A DNA stretch of 64,000 nucleotides from Streptomyces sp. CB02009. GTDB lineage: Bacteria > Actinomycetota > Actinomycetes > Streptomycetales > Streptomycetaceae. The notes under the pieces were generated by a model. The model was not told the origin of the DNA and did not search any database. It saw only the letters and a list, made by a program, of their open reading frames with translations. Numbering within the stretch: the stretch's first letter is position 1; every line of letters starts with the position of its first letter. The stretch covers positions 745,131-809,130 of the forward strand of contig NZ_LIVV01000003.1 in NCBI RefSeq assembly GCF_001905825.1, given 5' to 3'. This document shows, in pieces, positions 40,000 to 47,629 of this stretch. The translations under genes were made by a program, and so were the position numbers.

Positions 40000-41265
40000 A
40001 TGAACCACCGACGACAGGCCGTGCGGGGCCTGGCCGCCGCGCTCGCCGCACTGGTCGCCCTCACCGCCGCCGGATGCAGCTCGAAGGCTAAGACCGGCGA
40101 CGGCAAGCAGACCGGCGCGGGCGGGGTGAAGACCGGCGAGGGCGTCACCGACAAGACGATCTCGCTCGGCGCGCTCACCGACATGACCGGCGTGTACGCC
40201 ACCCTCGGCAAGAGCGTCACCCAGGCCCAGCAGCTGTACGTGAAGCAGGTCAACGCCGCCGGCGGGATCTGCGGCCGGCAGCTGGAGCTGACGGTCCGCG
40301 ACCACGGCTACGACCCGCAGAAGGCTCTCGCCGCCTACACCGAACTGGAGCCGAAGGTCGTCGGCTTCACCCAGTTCATCGGCTCCCCGTTCGTCGCCGC
40401 CGTCAAGCCCCGGGTGGACGTCAAGGACAAGGGCCTCGTCCTCCCGCAGGCCTGGTCGGCCTCGCTGCTCGGCTCCCCGTACATCCGGGTCCTGGGCGCC
40501 ACGTACGACGTCGAGACCATCAACGCCGTCGACTTCCTCCTCAAGGAGAAGGGCCTGAAGTCGGGTGACAAGCTCGGCCACGTCTACTTCGAGGGCGACT
40601 ACGGCGAGAACGCCCTCAAGGGCTCGAAGTACGCGGCGGAGAAGGCCGGACTCACGGTCGTCGAGCAGAAGATCAAGCCCACCGACAACGACATGTCGGC
40701 GCAGGTCGCGGCGCTCAAGCAGGCCGGGGTCAAGGCCGTCGTCATCAGTGCCGGCCCCCGCCAGGCCGCCTCCCTCGTCGGGGTCGCCGCCGCCACCGGC
40801 CTCCGGGTCCCCGTCGTCGGCAACAACTCCGCCTTCGCGCCGCAGCTCCTCGGCACCCAGGCCGGTCCCGCCCTGGAGAAGATGTACTGGTTCGCCTCCC
40901 CGAGCCTCCCCATCGGCGCGGACACCCCGACCGCGAAGAAGCTCGTCGCGGACTATCAGGCCGCCTACCCGGGCGACTCCCTCGACAACGGCATCGTCGC
41001 CGGCTGGACCGCGGCGAGCGTCTTCGGCGAGGCCCTGAAGAAGGCATGCGCGAGCAAGGACCTCACCCGTGACGGCGTCGACAAGGCGCTCCTGACGCTG
41101 ACGTCCTACGACGCCGGCTTCGGGATGAGCCACAACCTCGGCGACCCCAAGGCCCCGTCGTCCCGGGAGTCCGTCATCATCCAGCCCGACAAGAAGGTCC
41201 CCGGCGGCATGCGCACCGTCCGGCAGCCCTTCGTCGCGGACGCCGCGACGTCGTACACCCCGTAA
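40000..41265 (+). CDS. Branched-chain-type ABC transporter substrate-binding lipoprotein
   Basis: A 421-residue periplasmic-binding protein of the Peripla_BP_6 (LivJ/AmiC/UrtA) group. The N-terminus has a short basic region, a hydrophobic stretch and lipobox TAAGC, so the cysteine near residue 27 is lipidated. The ligand-binding core starts LGALTDMTGVYATLGKSVTQ. ATG 40000 has AGGGGAGG upstream, 18 bases after the permease stop. It closes the operon; 15 bases later the convergent epimerase gene ends. The ligand cannot be named: branched-chain amino acids, short amides and aromatic acids are all known for this group. Confidence 0.9.
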   Translation: MNHRRQAVRGLAAALAALVALTAAGCSSKAKTGDGKQTGAGGVKTGEGVTDKTISLGALTDMTGVYATLGKSVTQAQQLYVKQVNAAGGICGRQLELTVRDHGYDPQKALAAYTELEPKVVGFTQFIGSPFVAAVKPRVDVKDKGLVLPQAWSASLLGSPYIRVLGATYDVETINAVDFLLKEKGLKSGDKLGHVYFEGDYGENALKGSKYAAEKAGLTVVEQKIKPTDNDMSAQVAALKQAGVKAVVISAGPRQAASLVGVAAATGLRVPVVGNNSAFAPQLLGTQAGPALEKMYWFASPSLPIGADTPTAKKLVADYQAAYPGDSLDNGIVAGWTAASVFGEALKKACASKDLTRDGVDKALLTLTSYDAGFGMSHNLGDPKAPSSRESVIIQPDKKVPGGMRTVRQPFVADAATSYTP

Positions 41266-41280
41266 GGGGGGCCGGCTGGA

Positions 41281-42111
41281 TCAGCCCGGGTCCCGGTCCG
41301 CGAAGCCCGTCCGCCAGGACGGGTGGGCCGGGGCCCAGCCCAGGGCCCGGGCCCTGGCGTTCACCGCGCCCCGGGCCCAGGCCGCCCCGCCGTCGCTCCG
41401 CGCCGGGGCCGGCACCTCCAGGGCCTCGGCGAGCACCGGCAGCCAGATGTGGCCGGGCGCGGGCTCGTCGTCCACCACGTTGTACGCGCCCGAGGGCCAC
41501 GTCAGAGCCCGCACGGCCGCCTCGGCCGCGTCGGCCACGTGCACGAAGGAGCTCACCGCGTCGTCTGCCGCCGTGCTCCCGAGGAACCGGGCCGCCGGGT
41601 CCCCGGCGGCCACGGCGCCGCCCGGGGCGTACCAGGTGCCGGGGCCGTAGAGGATCCCGTACCGCAGCACGACCGCCTCGGGGAGCTCGGCGACCGTCTC
41701 CTCCAAGGCCCGCACCCCGGCGACGATCCGCGACCTGGGCGGCTCGTCCGTCGGGTCGAGCGGTACGGACTCGTCGGCGGGCCCGTCGCCGGGGGCGTAC
41801 GCCCAGCTGATCGACTGCGCGACGATCCGGCCGACGCCGGCCCCCCGCGCCGCGTCCACCAGGTTCCGGGTGCCCTCGACCCGTACGCGGTTGTTCGCGT
41901 TCCCGTCCGCCGCGCCCAGGTCCGTGAGCTGATGGACCACGGCGTCCGGCGCCGCCTCGGCCACCGCGCGGCGGACCGCCCCGGCGTCCAGCACGTCCAC
42001 GGGGCGCGGACCGCGCCGGGACAGGCCCACGACCTCGTGGCCGGCCGCTTCCAGACGCGGCACGAGCTGACGGCCGACGGCGCCCGTGGCGCCCGCTACC
42101 AGTACACGCAT
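41281..42111 (-). CDS. NAD(P)-dependent epimerase/dehydratase (extended SDR)
   Basis: A 276-residue Rossmann-fold protein that starts MRVLVAGATGAVGRQLVPRL, the typical NAD(P)-binding motif, and continues with LSRRGPRPVDVLDAGAVRRA. The catalytic tyrosine region (LRYGILYGPGTW) matches the atypical SDR group. The product is unknown; nucleotide-sugar epimerase or a reductase are possible. ATG 42111 has TACCCT six bases upstream on the minus strand (42123-42118), which suggests leaderless translation and fixes the start. It is divergent from a tandem acetyltransferase. Confidence 0.82.
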   Translation of the reverse strand: MRVLVAGATGAVGRQLVPRLEAAGHEVVGLSRRGPRPVDVLDAGAVRRAVAEAAPDAVVHQLTDLGAADGNANNRVRVEGTRNLVDAARGAGVGRIVAQSISWAYAPGDGPADESVPLDPTDEPPRSRIVAGVRALEETVAELPEAVVLRYGILYGPGTWYAPGGAVAAGDPAARFLGSTAADDAVSSFVHVADAAEAAVRALTWPSGAYNVVDDEPAPGHIWLPVLAEALEVPAPARSDGGAAWARGAVNARARALGWAPAHPSWRTGFADRDPG

Positions 42112-42117
42112 GAGCCC

Positions 42118-42123
42118 AGGGTA
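42118..42123 (-). promoter_or_regulatory. -10 element of a leaderless promoter (SDR gene)
   Basis: On the minus strand TACCCT ends six bases before the ATG at 42111, with no ribosome site. Confidence 0.45.
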
Positions 42124-42169
42124 GAAGATCTTCACGTCCCCGAAACATCGCGGTGTGAAGCTCGGGCCC

Positions 42170-43171
42170 ATGACCGCACGCATCGAGGAGAACCGCTCCC
42201 ACGCCCGCCTCCCTGACCTGCTGGCCGCCTACCACCTGGCCAACCAGGCCGAGAAGGGGACGGCGGTGGAGGCGGTCGCCCAGCTCCCCGCCGTATACCG
42301 TGCCGAGGCCGAGGACCCGGCCGGCGCCTTCGCCGCCGACACGGTGCTGCTCGCCACCCCGCCCGGTGAGGACCTCCCGGCCGGCTGCGTCGTCCTCAAG
42401 GCCCCGTACGAGGGCCGGGCGCCCGAGATCAAGCGGCTCTGGGTCGCGCCGGAGGCCCGGCGGCAGGGCCTCGCGAAGGCTCTCATGGCCGAGGCCCTGC
42501 GGCGGGCGGCGGCCTCCGGCGCCGGGGCCGTACGCCTCACCGTCTGGAACTGGCGGGAGGAGCCCCTGGCCCTCTACCGAGCCCTGGGCTTCGAGACGGT
42601 CGCCTCCTGGGACGAGCGGCCCGACCTCCTGTGCCTGGAGAAGCCCTTCGACGCCATCGAGCGCCTCACCTCCGACGCCGTCCGCGCGCACGCCTCCGAC
42701 GGTCTCGCCGCGCTGCTCCTCGACGCCGTGGACTCGGGCGCCTCCGTCGGCTTCCTGGCGTCCCTCACGGCCTCCGAGGCGGCCGCCTGGTGGACGCGCG
42801 TCGCCGAGGAGGCCGCCGGCGGGGTACGGGACGTCTGGGCGGCCCACGGCCCCGACGGGAGCCTCACCGGCGTCGTCACCCTGGTCCGCGGCGGCGCGGC
42901 CAACGGCGCGCACCGCGGCGAGATCGCCCGCCTCCTGGTGCACCGCTCGGCCCGCGGCAGAGGCCTCGGCCGGCGGCTGCTCGCCACGGCCGAGGCCCAC
43001 GCCGCGGCCACCGGCCTCGGCCTGCTCGTCCTGGACACCCAGACCGACAGCCCGGCCGAGCGCCTCTACCGGGGCACGGGCTGGACGGCCGCCGGCACGA
43101 TCCCGGACTTCGCCGCCGACCCGGCGGGCGTCCTGAGGGCGACCACGCTCTACTACAAGCGCCTCGGCTAG
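42170..43171 (+). CDS. Tandem GNAT acetyltransferase (two fused domains)
   Basis: A 333-residue protein with two GNAT domains. The first (residues ~60-160) has the acetyl-CoA motif region IKRLWVAPEARRQGLAKALM. The second (residues ~200-330) has ARLLVHRSARGRGLGRRLLA. Both loops are of the R/Q-x-x-G-x-G/A type, although the first one is less exact. Such double-domain proteins often keep one active site. The ATG at 42170 follows GTGAAGCTCGGGCCC; no strong ribosome site is seen. It ends just before a long perfect hairpin. The acceptor substrate is unknown. Confidence 0.8.
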   Translation: MTARIEENRSHARLPDLLAAYHLANQAEKGTAVEAVAQLPAVYRAEAEDPAGAFAADTVLLATPPGEDLPAGCVVLKAPYEGRAPEIKRLWVAPEARRQGLAKALMAEALRRAAASGAGAVRLTVWNWREEPLALYRALGFETVASWDERPDLLCLEKPFDAIERLTSDAVRAHASDGLAALLLDAVDSGASVGFLASLTASEAAAWWTRVAEEAAGGVRDVWAAHGPDGSLTGVVTLVRGGAANGAHRGEIARLLVHRSARGRGLGRRLLATAEAHAAATGLGLLVLDTQTDSPAERLYRGTGWTAAGTIPDFAADPAGVLRATTLYYKRLG

Positions 43172-43179
43172 CCCGGGGG

Positions 43180-43225
43180 GACGGGAAGGGCCCCGGAGGC
43201 GATCGCCTCCGGGGCCCTTCCCGTC
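43180..43225. terminator. Perfect 46-base palindrome, bidirectional terminator
   Basis: Positions 43180-43202 are the exact reverse complement of 43203-43225 (23-base arms, centre GGCGATCGCC). It lies between the stop codons of two convergent genes (acetyltransferase on plus, pssA on minus). With no loop spacing and no T-run, it is the strongest hairpin in the window. Confidence 0.85.
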
Positions 43226-43240
43226 TGTACGTGTCCTGCG

Positions 43241-44113
43241 CTACGGCAGCTGAGCCGCCCGCGCCTCCCGGCTCTCACGCCGGTTGCCGCGGAAGGTGTT
43301 CACCCGGCGGGCCGTCGCGAAGAGGGGGATCACGGCGCCCATCACGACCTGGAGCGCGCACCCGGTCTGGAGCAGGAACTGCCCGCCCGGAGCGTCGAAG
43401 GCCCAGGCCGCCAGCATGCCCATCGCGCCGACGATCCAGCTGAGCATCGCCACCGCGAGGATGCCGCGCGGCTTGGGGTACTCGACCCGGCTCACCATCA
43501 GCCAGGCGACACCGATGATCGCGAGCAGCGTCGGGATGAACGGCAGCTCGAGCAGCACGATCGAGACCACCGTCAGCGCGCCGAAGGGGCTCGGCATGCC
43601 CTGGAACATGCCGTCCTTCATGGTCACGCAGGAGAATCTCGCCAGCCGCAGCACCACCGCGAGCAGCACCACGATCGCGGCGACCGCCGAGACCTTCTGC
43701 TGCGCGCCCGGCGTGACCATGCCGTACACGAGTACGAAGTAGGCAGGGGCCAGACCGAAGCTGATCAGGTCCGAGAGGTTGTCGAGCTCGGCGCCCATCG
43801 GGGAGGAGCGCAGCTTGCGCGCCACGATGCCGTCGAACAGGTCGAAGATCGCCGCGGCCAGCATCAGGATCACGGCGGTGGCGGCGCTGTTGCGCGCCAT
43901 ACCGGTCTCCGTGCTGCCCGTGAGGTGCGGGATGAGGATGCCCGTGGTGGTGAAGTACACCGCCATGAACCCGCACGTGGCGTTACCGAGCGTGAGGGCG
44001 TCCGCTATGGACAGCCTCAACGACAGCGGCATCTCCTCGGCCTCTTCGGACCCTTCCGCGTCGGTGCCGGCGACCCAGTCGGCGGCCCGTGTGTCGGGAT
44101 CAATCACGGTCAA
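43241..44113 (-). CDS. pssA: CDP-diacylglycerol--serine O-phosphatidyltransferase
   Basis: A 290-residue membrane enzyme that makes phosphatidylserine from CDP-diacylglycerol and serine. The CDP-alcohol phosphotransferase motif is complete: D-x-x-D-G-x-x-A-R-x8-G-x3-D-x3-D, seen as DLFDGIVARKL, GAELDNLSD. Several hydrophobic helices follow. Its start is TTG 44113 (purine-rich GGGGGTGA upstream) or GTG 44107; both overlap the end of psd, so psd and pssA are translationally coupled. The pair makes phosphatidylethanolamine, the main membrane lipid in Streptomyces. The gene ends at the palindromic terminator. Confidence 0.92.
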   Translation of the reverse strand: MTVIDPDTRAADWVAGTDAEGSEEAEEMPLSLRLSIADALTLGNATCGFMAVYFTTTGILIPHLTGSTETGMARNSAATAVILMLAAAIFDLFDGIVARKLRSSPMGAELDNLSDLISFGLAPAYFVLVYGMVTPGAQQKVSAVAAIVVLLAVVLRLARFSCVTMKDGMFQGMPSPFGALTVVSIVLLELPFIPTLLAIIGVAWLMVSRVEYPKPRGILAVAMLSWIVGAMGMLAAWAFDAPGGQFLLQTGCALQVVMGAVIPLFATARRVNTFRGNRRESREARAAQLP

Positions 44114-44756
44114 TGCGAGTCACCCCCGCTGTGGTGGCCTGGCCGACCTCGACGGCGACCTCGACACCCTCGGGGAGGTAGATGTCGACGCGCGAGCCGA
44201 AGCGGATCAGACCGATGCGGTCACCCTGCTCGACCTTGGTCCCCTGCGGGATGTACGGCACGATGCGCCGGGCGACGGCGCCCGCGATCTGCACCATCTC
44301 GATGTCGCCGAGCTCGGTGTCGAAGTGCCAGACAACGCGCTCGTTGTTCTCGCTCTCCTTGTTGAACGCCGGGACGAACCCGCCGGGAACGTGCTCCACG
44401 GACGTCACGGTGCCGGCCAGCGGCGCGCGGTTGACGTGGACGTTCAGCGGGCTCATGAAGATGGCGACCCGGGTGCGCCCGTCCTTCCACGGCATGATGC
44501 TCTGCACCACACCGTCGGCGGGGGAGATGACCCGGCCCTGAGCGATCTCACGCTCGGGGTCGCGGAAGAACCACAGCATGCCGGCCGCGAGCGCGGTGGT
44601 CGGCACGGCGATGGCCGCGGCCCGCCTCGACTTGCGCGCGCGCACGAGGCTGAGCGCCGCGGTGGCGACGGTCGGCAGAAGCCACGGCGATGCTCCGCGC
44701 GCAATGCGTACGCCCGTGAGGCTGTCGCGGTGTGCAGAGGTTTGGCTGTGGGGCAT
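44100..44756 (-). CDS. psd: Phosphatidylserine decarboxylase (short, archaeal-type)
   Basis: A 218-residue enzyme that converts phosphatidylserine to phosphatidylethanolamine. It carries a membrane segment near residues 45-65 and the self-cleavage site Gly187-Ser188 in RFGSRVDIY, where Ser188 becomes the pyruvoyl group. The length matches the compact Psd family and not the ~300-residue E. coli type. ATG 44756 has GAAGG upstream. It overlaps pssA by 8-14 bases depending on the pssA start. The two genes lie directly downstream of the ethylmalonyl-CoA operon on the same strand, separated by 169 bases. Confidence 0.92.
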   Translation of the reverse strand: MPHSQTSAHRDSLTGVRIARGASPWLLPTVATAALSLVRARKSRRAAAIAVPTTALAAGMLWFFRDPEREIAQGRVISPADGVVQSIMPWKDGRTRVAIFMSPLNVHVNRAPLAGTVTSVEHVPGGFVPAFNKESENNERVVWHFDTELGDIEMVQIAGAVARRIVPYIPQGTKVEQGDRIGLIRFGSRVDIYLPEGVEVAVEVGQATTAGVTRIDRD

Positions 44757-44925
44757 GGATGACCTTCGTAGCGGATGATGCCGCACTGGCAACGGGGGAC
44801 GGCGGCTTTCCCTCGATGCTATCGGTTGCGGGGCGCAACTGGGTAAGCCAGGAACCGAGTCGACGGCCGGAAGACGAACACAGGGTGTGATCTTCTTCGC
44901 GGCCGAAACGACTCAAAACCGACAC

Positions 44926-46131
44926 TCAACCCTGGAATCGGTACTCCTCGAGCAGCCGACGACCAATGATCATTTTCTGGATCTCGGCGGTACCTTCACC
45001 GATGAGCAGCATCGGCGCCTCGCGGTAGAGGCGCTCGATCTCGTACTCCTTGGAGAACCCGTAGCCGCCGTGGATGCGGAAGGCATCCTCGACGACCTCC
45101 TTGCAGTATTCGGAGGCGAGGTACTTCGCCATCCCTGCTTCGAGGTCGTTTCGTTCCCCGGAGTCCTTTTTGCGTGCTGCGTTCACCATCATCGCATGAG
45201 CGGCCTCGACCTTGGTAGCCATCTCGGCCAGCTTGAACTGAATCGCCTGGTGCTGGGCGATCGCCTTGCCGAAAGTGTGACGTTGCTGGGCATACGAGAC
45301 ACCGAGTTCGAAAGCACGCTGAGCGACGCCGCAACCACGGGCCGCCACGTTGACGCGGCCGACCTCGACGCCGTCCATCATTTGGTAAAACCCTCGGCCG
45401 GTGACGCCGCCGAGGACCCGATTGGCCGGAATGCGCAGTCCGTCCATGATGAGCTCGGTCGTGTCGACGCCCTTGTAGCCCATCTTGTCGATCTTCCCGG
45501 GGATGGTGAGGCCGGGGCGGACCTCTCCGAAGCCGGGCTCCTTCTCGACCAGGAAGGTCGTCATCGACTTGTGGGGGGCGGTGCCCTCCGGGTGTCCTTC
45601 GTCACTCCGGACGAGAACGGCGACCAGCGTGGACGTTCCGCCGTTGGTCAGCCACATCTTCTGGCCGTTCAGGACGTACTCGTCGCCGTCCTTCACCGCC
45701 TTCGACGTGATCGCCGACACGTCCGAGCCGAGGCCCGGCTCCGACATCGAGAACGCGCCGCGCGTCTCGCCGGCCGCCATCCGCGGAAGGAAGTAGTCCT
45801 TCTGCTCCTGGGTGCCGTGCTGCTTCAGCATGTACGCCACGATGAAGTGCGTGTTGATGATGCCGGAGACCGACATCCAGCCACGTGCGATCTCCTCCAC
45901 GCACAGCGCGTAGGTGAGGAGCGACTCACCCAGACCCCCGTACTCCTCGGGGATCATCAGACCGAAGAGGCCGAGCTCCTTGAGCCCGTCGACGATCTGC
46001 TGGGGGTACTCGTCGCGGTGCTCCAGCTCGGTGGCGACCGGGATGATCTCCTTGTCGACGAACTCCCGGACGGTCTTGAGGATCTCCTGCTGGACGTCCG
46101 TGAGCCCGGCGGTCTGGGCGAGTCGGGCCAT
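44926..46131 (-). CDS. mcd: Acyl-CoA dehydrogenase, probable (2S)-methylsuccinyl-CoA dehydrogenase
   Basis: A 401-residue FAD enzyme of the acyl-CoA dehydrogenase family, with PEEYGGLGESLLTYALC, FSMSEPGLGSDVSAI and the C-terminal YGFSKEYEIERLYREA. The catalytic Glu appears in the family position near EYEIERLYR. In this operon the expected reaction is the oxidation of methylsuccinyl-CoA to mesaconyl-CoA. It starts at ATG 46131, two bases after the MaoC stop, and is last in the operon. The specific substrate is inferred from gene order. Confidence 0.85.
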   Translation of the reverse strand: MARLAQTAGLTDVQQEILKTVREFVDKEIIPVATELEHRDEYPQQIVDGLKELGLFGLMIPEEYGGLGESLLTYALCVEEIARGWMSVSGIINTHFIVAYMLKQHGTQEQKDYFLPRMAAGETRGAFSMSEPGLGSDVSAITSKAVKDGDEYVLNGQKMWLTNGGTSTLVAVLVRSDEGHPEGTAPHKSMTTFLVEKEPGFGEVRPGLTIPGKIDKMGYKGVDTTELIMDGLRIPANRVLGGVTGRGFYQMMDGVEVGRVNVAARGCGVAQRAFELGVSYAQQRHTFGKAIAQHQAIQFKLAEMATKVEAAHAMMVNAARKKDSGERNDLEAGMAKYLASEYCKEVVEDAFRIHGGYGFSKEYEIERLYREAPMLLIGEGTAEIQKMIIGRRLLEEYRFQG

Positions 46132-46133
46132 GG

Positions 46134-46658
46134 CTACTTCTCCGTCTTCTTGGCGGGCTCGATCAGCTCGGGGCGGCCGGGCTGCTCGCCGCCGCGCTCC
46201 TTGATGTACGTCTCGGTGGGGACCATCACCTTGCGGCGGAAGACGCACACGAGGGTGCCGTCCTGCTTGTAGCCCTTGGTCTCGACGTAGACGATGCCGC
46301 GGTCGTTCTTCGACCTCGAAGGGGTCTTGTCGAGGACCGTGGTCTCGCCGTAGATCGTGTCGCCGTGGAAGGTCGGCGCCACGTGCCGCAGGGACTCGAT
46401 CTCCAGGTTGGCGATGGCCTTGCCGGAGACGTCCGGCACGGACATGCCGAGCAGCAGCGAGTAGATGTAGTTGCCCACGACGACGTTCTTGCCGAAATCC
46501 GTCGTGTTCTCGGCGTAGTTCACATCCATGTGCAGCGGATGGTGGTTCATCGTCAGCAGACAGAAGAGGTGGTCGTCGTACTCCGTGACCGTCTTCCCGG
46601 GCCAGTGCTTGTACACGGCACCGACTTCGAACTCTTCGTAGGTGCGGCCGAACTGCAT
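46134..46658 (-). CDS. mch: MaoC-like hydratase, probable mesaconyl-CoA hydratase
   Basis: A 174-residue single hot-dog domain protein of the MaoC type. Family text includes YKHWPGKTVTEYDDHLFCLL and NHHPLHMDVNYAENT, where the Asp/His pair (HPLHMD) forms the hydratase catalytic site. In the ethylmalonyl-CoA pathway the enzyme adds water to mesaconyl-CoA and gives beta-methylmalyl-CoA. ATG 46658 is five bases after the stop of the citrate-lyase-family gene. Mesaconyl-CoA hydratases elsewhere are usually double-domain (~340 residues), so this short form is notable but common in Streptomyces. Confidence 0.82.
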   Translation of the reverse strand: MQFGRTYEEFEVGAVYKHWPGKTVTEYDDHLFCLLTMNHHPLHMDVNYAENTTDFGKNVVVGNYIYSLLLGMSVPDVSGKAIANLEIESLRHVAPTFHGDTIYGETTVLDKTPSRSKNDRGIVYVETKGYKQDGTLVCVFRRKVMVPTETYIKERGGEQPGRPELIEPAKKTEK

Positions 46659-46663
46659 CGGGA

Positions 46664-47629
46664 TCAGGCCTCCGGGATCTCGAACTTGCTGGTGCGCTGC
46701 ATGCCGGCGGCGCGGCCCTTGCCGGAGATGACCAGGGCCATCTTGCGGGAGGCCTCGTCGATCATCTCGTCGCCGAGCATCGCGGAGCCCTTCTTCCCGC
46801 CGGCCTCGGACGTGTAGTAGTCGTACGCGTCGAGGATCAGCTCGGCGTGGTCGTAGTCCTCCTGCGAGGGCGAGAAGATCTCGTTCGCGGCGGCGACCTG
46901 GTCCGGGTGCAGCACCCACTTGCCGTCGAAACCGAGGGCGGCGGCGCGCCGCGCGACGGCCTTGTAACCCTCCTGGTTGCGGATCTGGAGGTACGGGCCG
47001 TCGATCGCCTGGAGGTTGTTGGCGCGGGCGGCCATCAGGATGCTCATCAGGATGTGGTGGTACGCGTCCGCCGGGTAGCCGGGCGGCTGCTCGCCCACGA
47101 CCAGCGACTTCATGTTGATGGAGGCCATGAAGTCGGCCGGGCCGAAGATGATCGTCTCGACGCGCTGGGAGGCCTGCGCGATGGCATTGACGTTGTTCAG
47201 GCCCTGGGCGTTCTCGATCTGCGCCTCGATGCCGATCTTGCCGACCTCGAAGCCCATCGTCTTCTCGATCTGGGTCAGCAGGAGGTCGAGCGCCACGATC
47301 TGCTGGGCGTCCTGGACCTTCGGCAGCATGATGCAGTCGAGGTTCTGGCCGGCGCCCTCGACGACGGTCACGACGTCACGGTACGTCCAGTGGGTCGTCC
47401 AGTCGTTGACGCGGACGACGCGGGTCTTGCCGGTCCAGTCGCCCTCGTTCAGGAACTTCACGATGGTGTGCCGGGCCTCGGGCTTGGCCAGCGGGGCGCA
47501 CGCGTCCTCCAGGTCCAGGAAGACCTGGTCGGCGGCGAGGCCCTGGGCCTTCTCCAGGAAGCGCGGGTTGGAACCGGGGACCGCCAGGCAGGAGCGGCGC
47601 GGACGCAGGCGGTTCACGGGGCTGGTCAT
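46664..47629 (-). CDS. mcl: HpcH/HpaI-CitE family lyase, probable malyl-CoA/beta-methylmalyl-CoA lyase
   Basis: A 321-residue TIM-barrel of the citrate-lyase beta family. It has FLDLEDACAPLAKPEAR (Mg-binding region), VRVNDWTTHWTYRDV and FGPADFMASI. It would cleave beta-methylmalyl-CoA to glyoxylate and propionyl-CoA, and possibly malyl-CoA. Its GTG/ATG region at 47629 overlaps the mutase stop by four bases. A malyl-CoA thioesterase paralogue is the main alternative. Confidence 0.84.
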   Translation of the reverse strand: MTSPVNRLRPRRSCLAVPGSNPRFLEKAQGLAADQVFLDLEDACAPLAKPEARHTIVKFLNEGDWTGKTRVVRVNDWTTHWTYRDVVTVVEGAGQNLDCIMLPKVQDAQQIVALDLLLTQIEKTMGFEVGKIGIEAQIENAQGLNNVNAIAQASQRVETIIFGPADFMASINMKSLVVGEQPPGYPADAYHHILMSILMAARANNLQAIDGPYLQIRNQEGYKAVARRAAALGFDGKWVLHPDQVAAANEIFSPSQEDYDHAELILDAYDYYTSEAGGKKGSAMLGDEMIDEASRKMALVISGKGRAAGMQRTSKFEIPEA

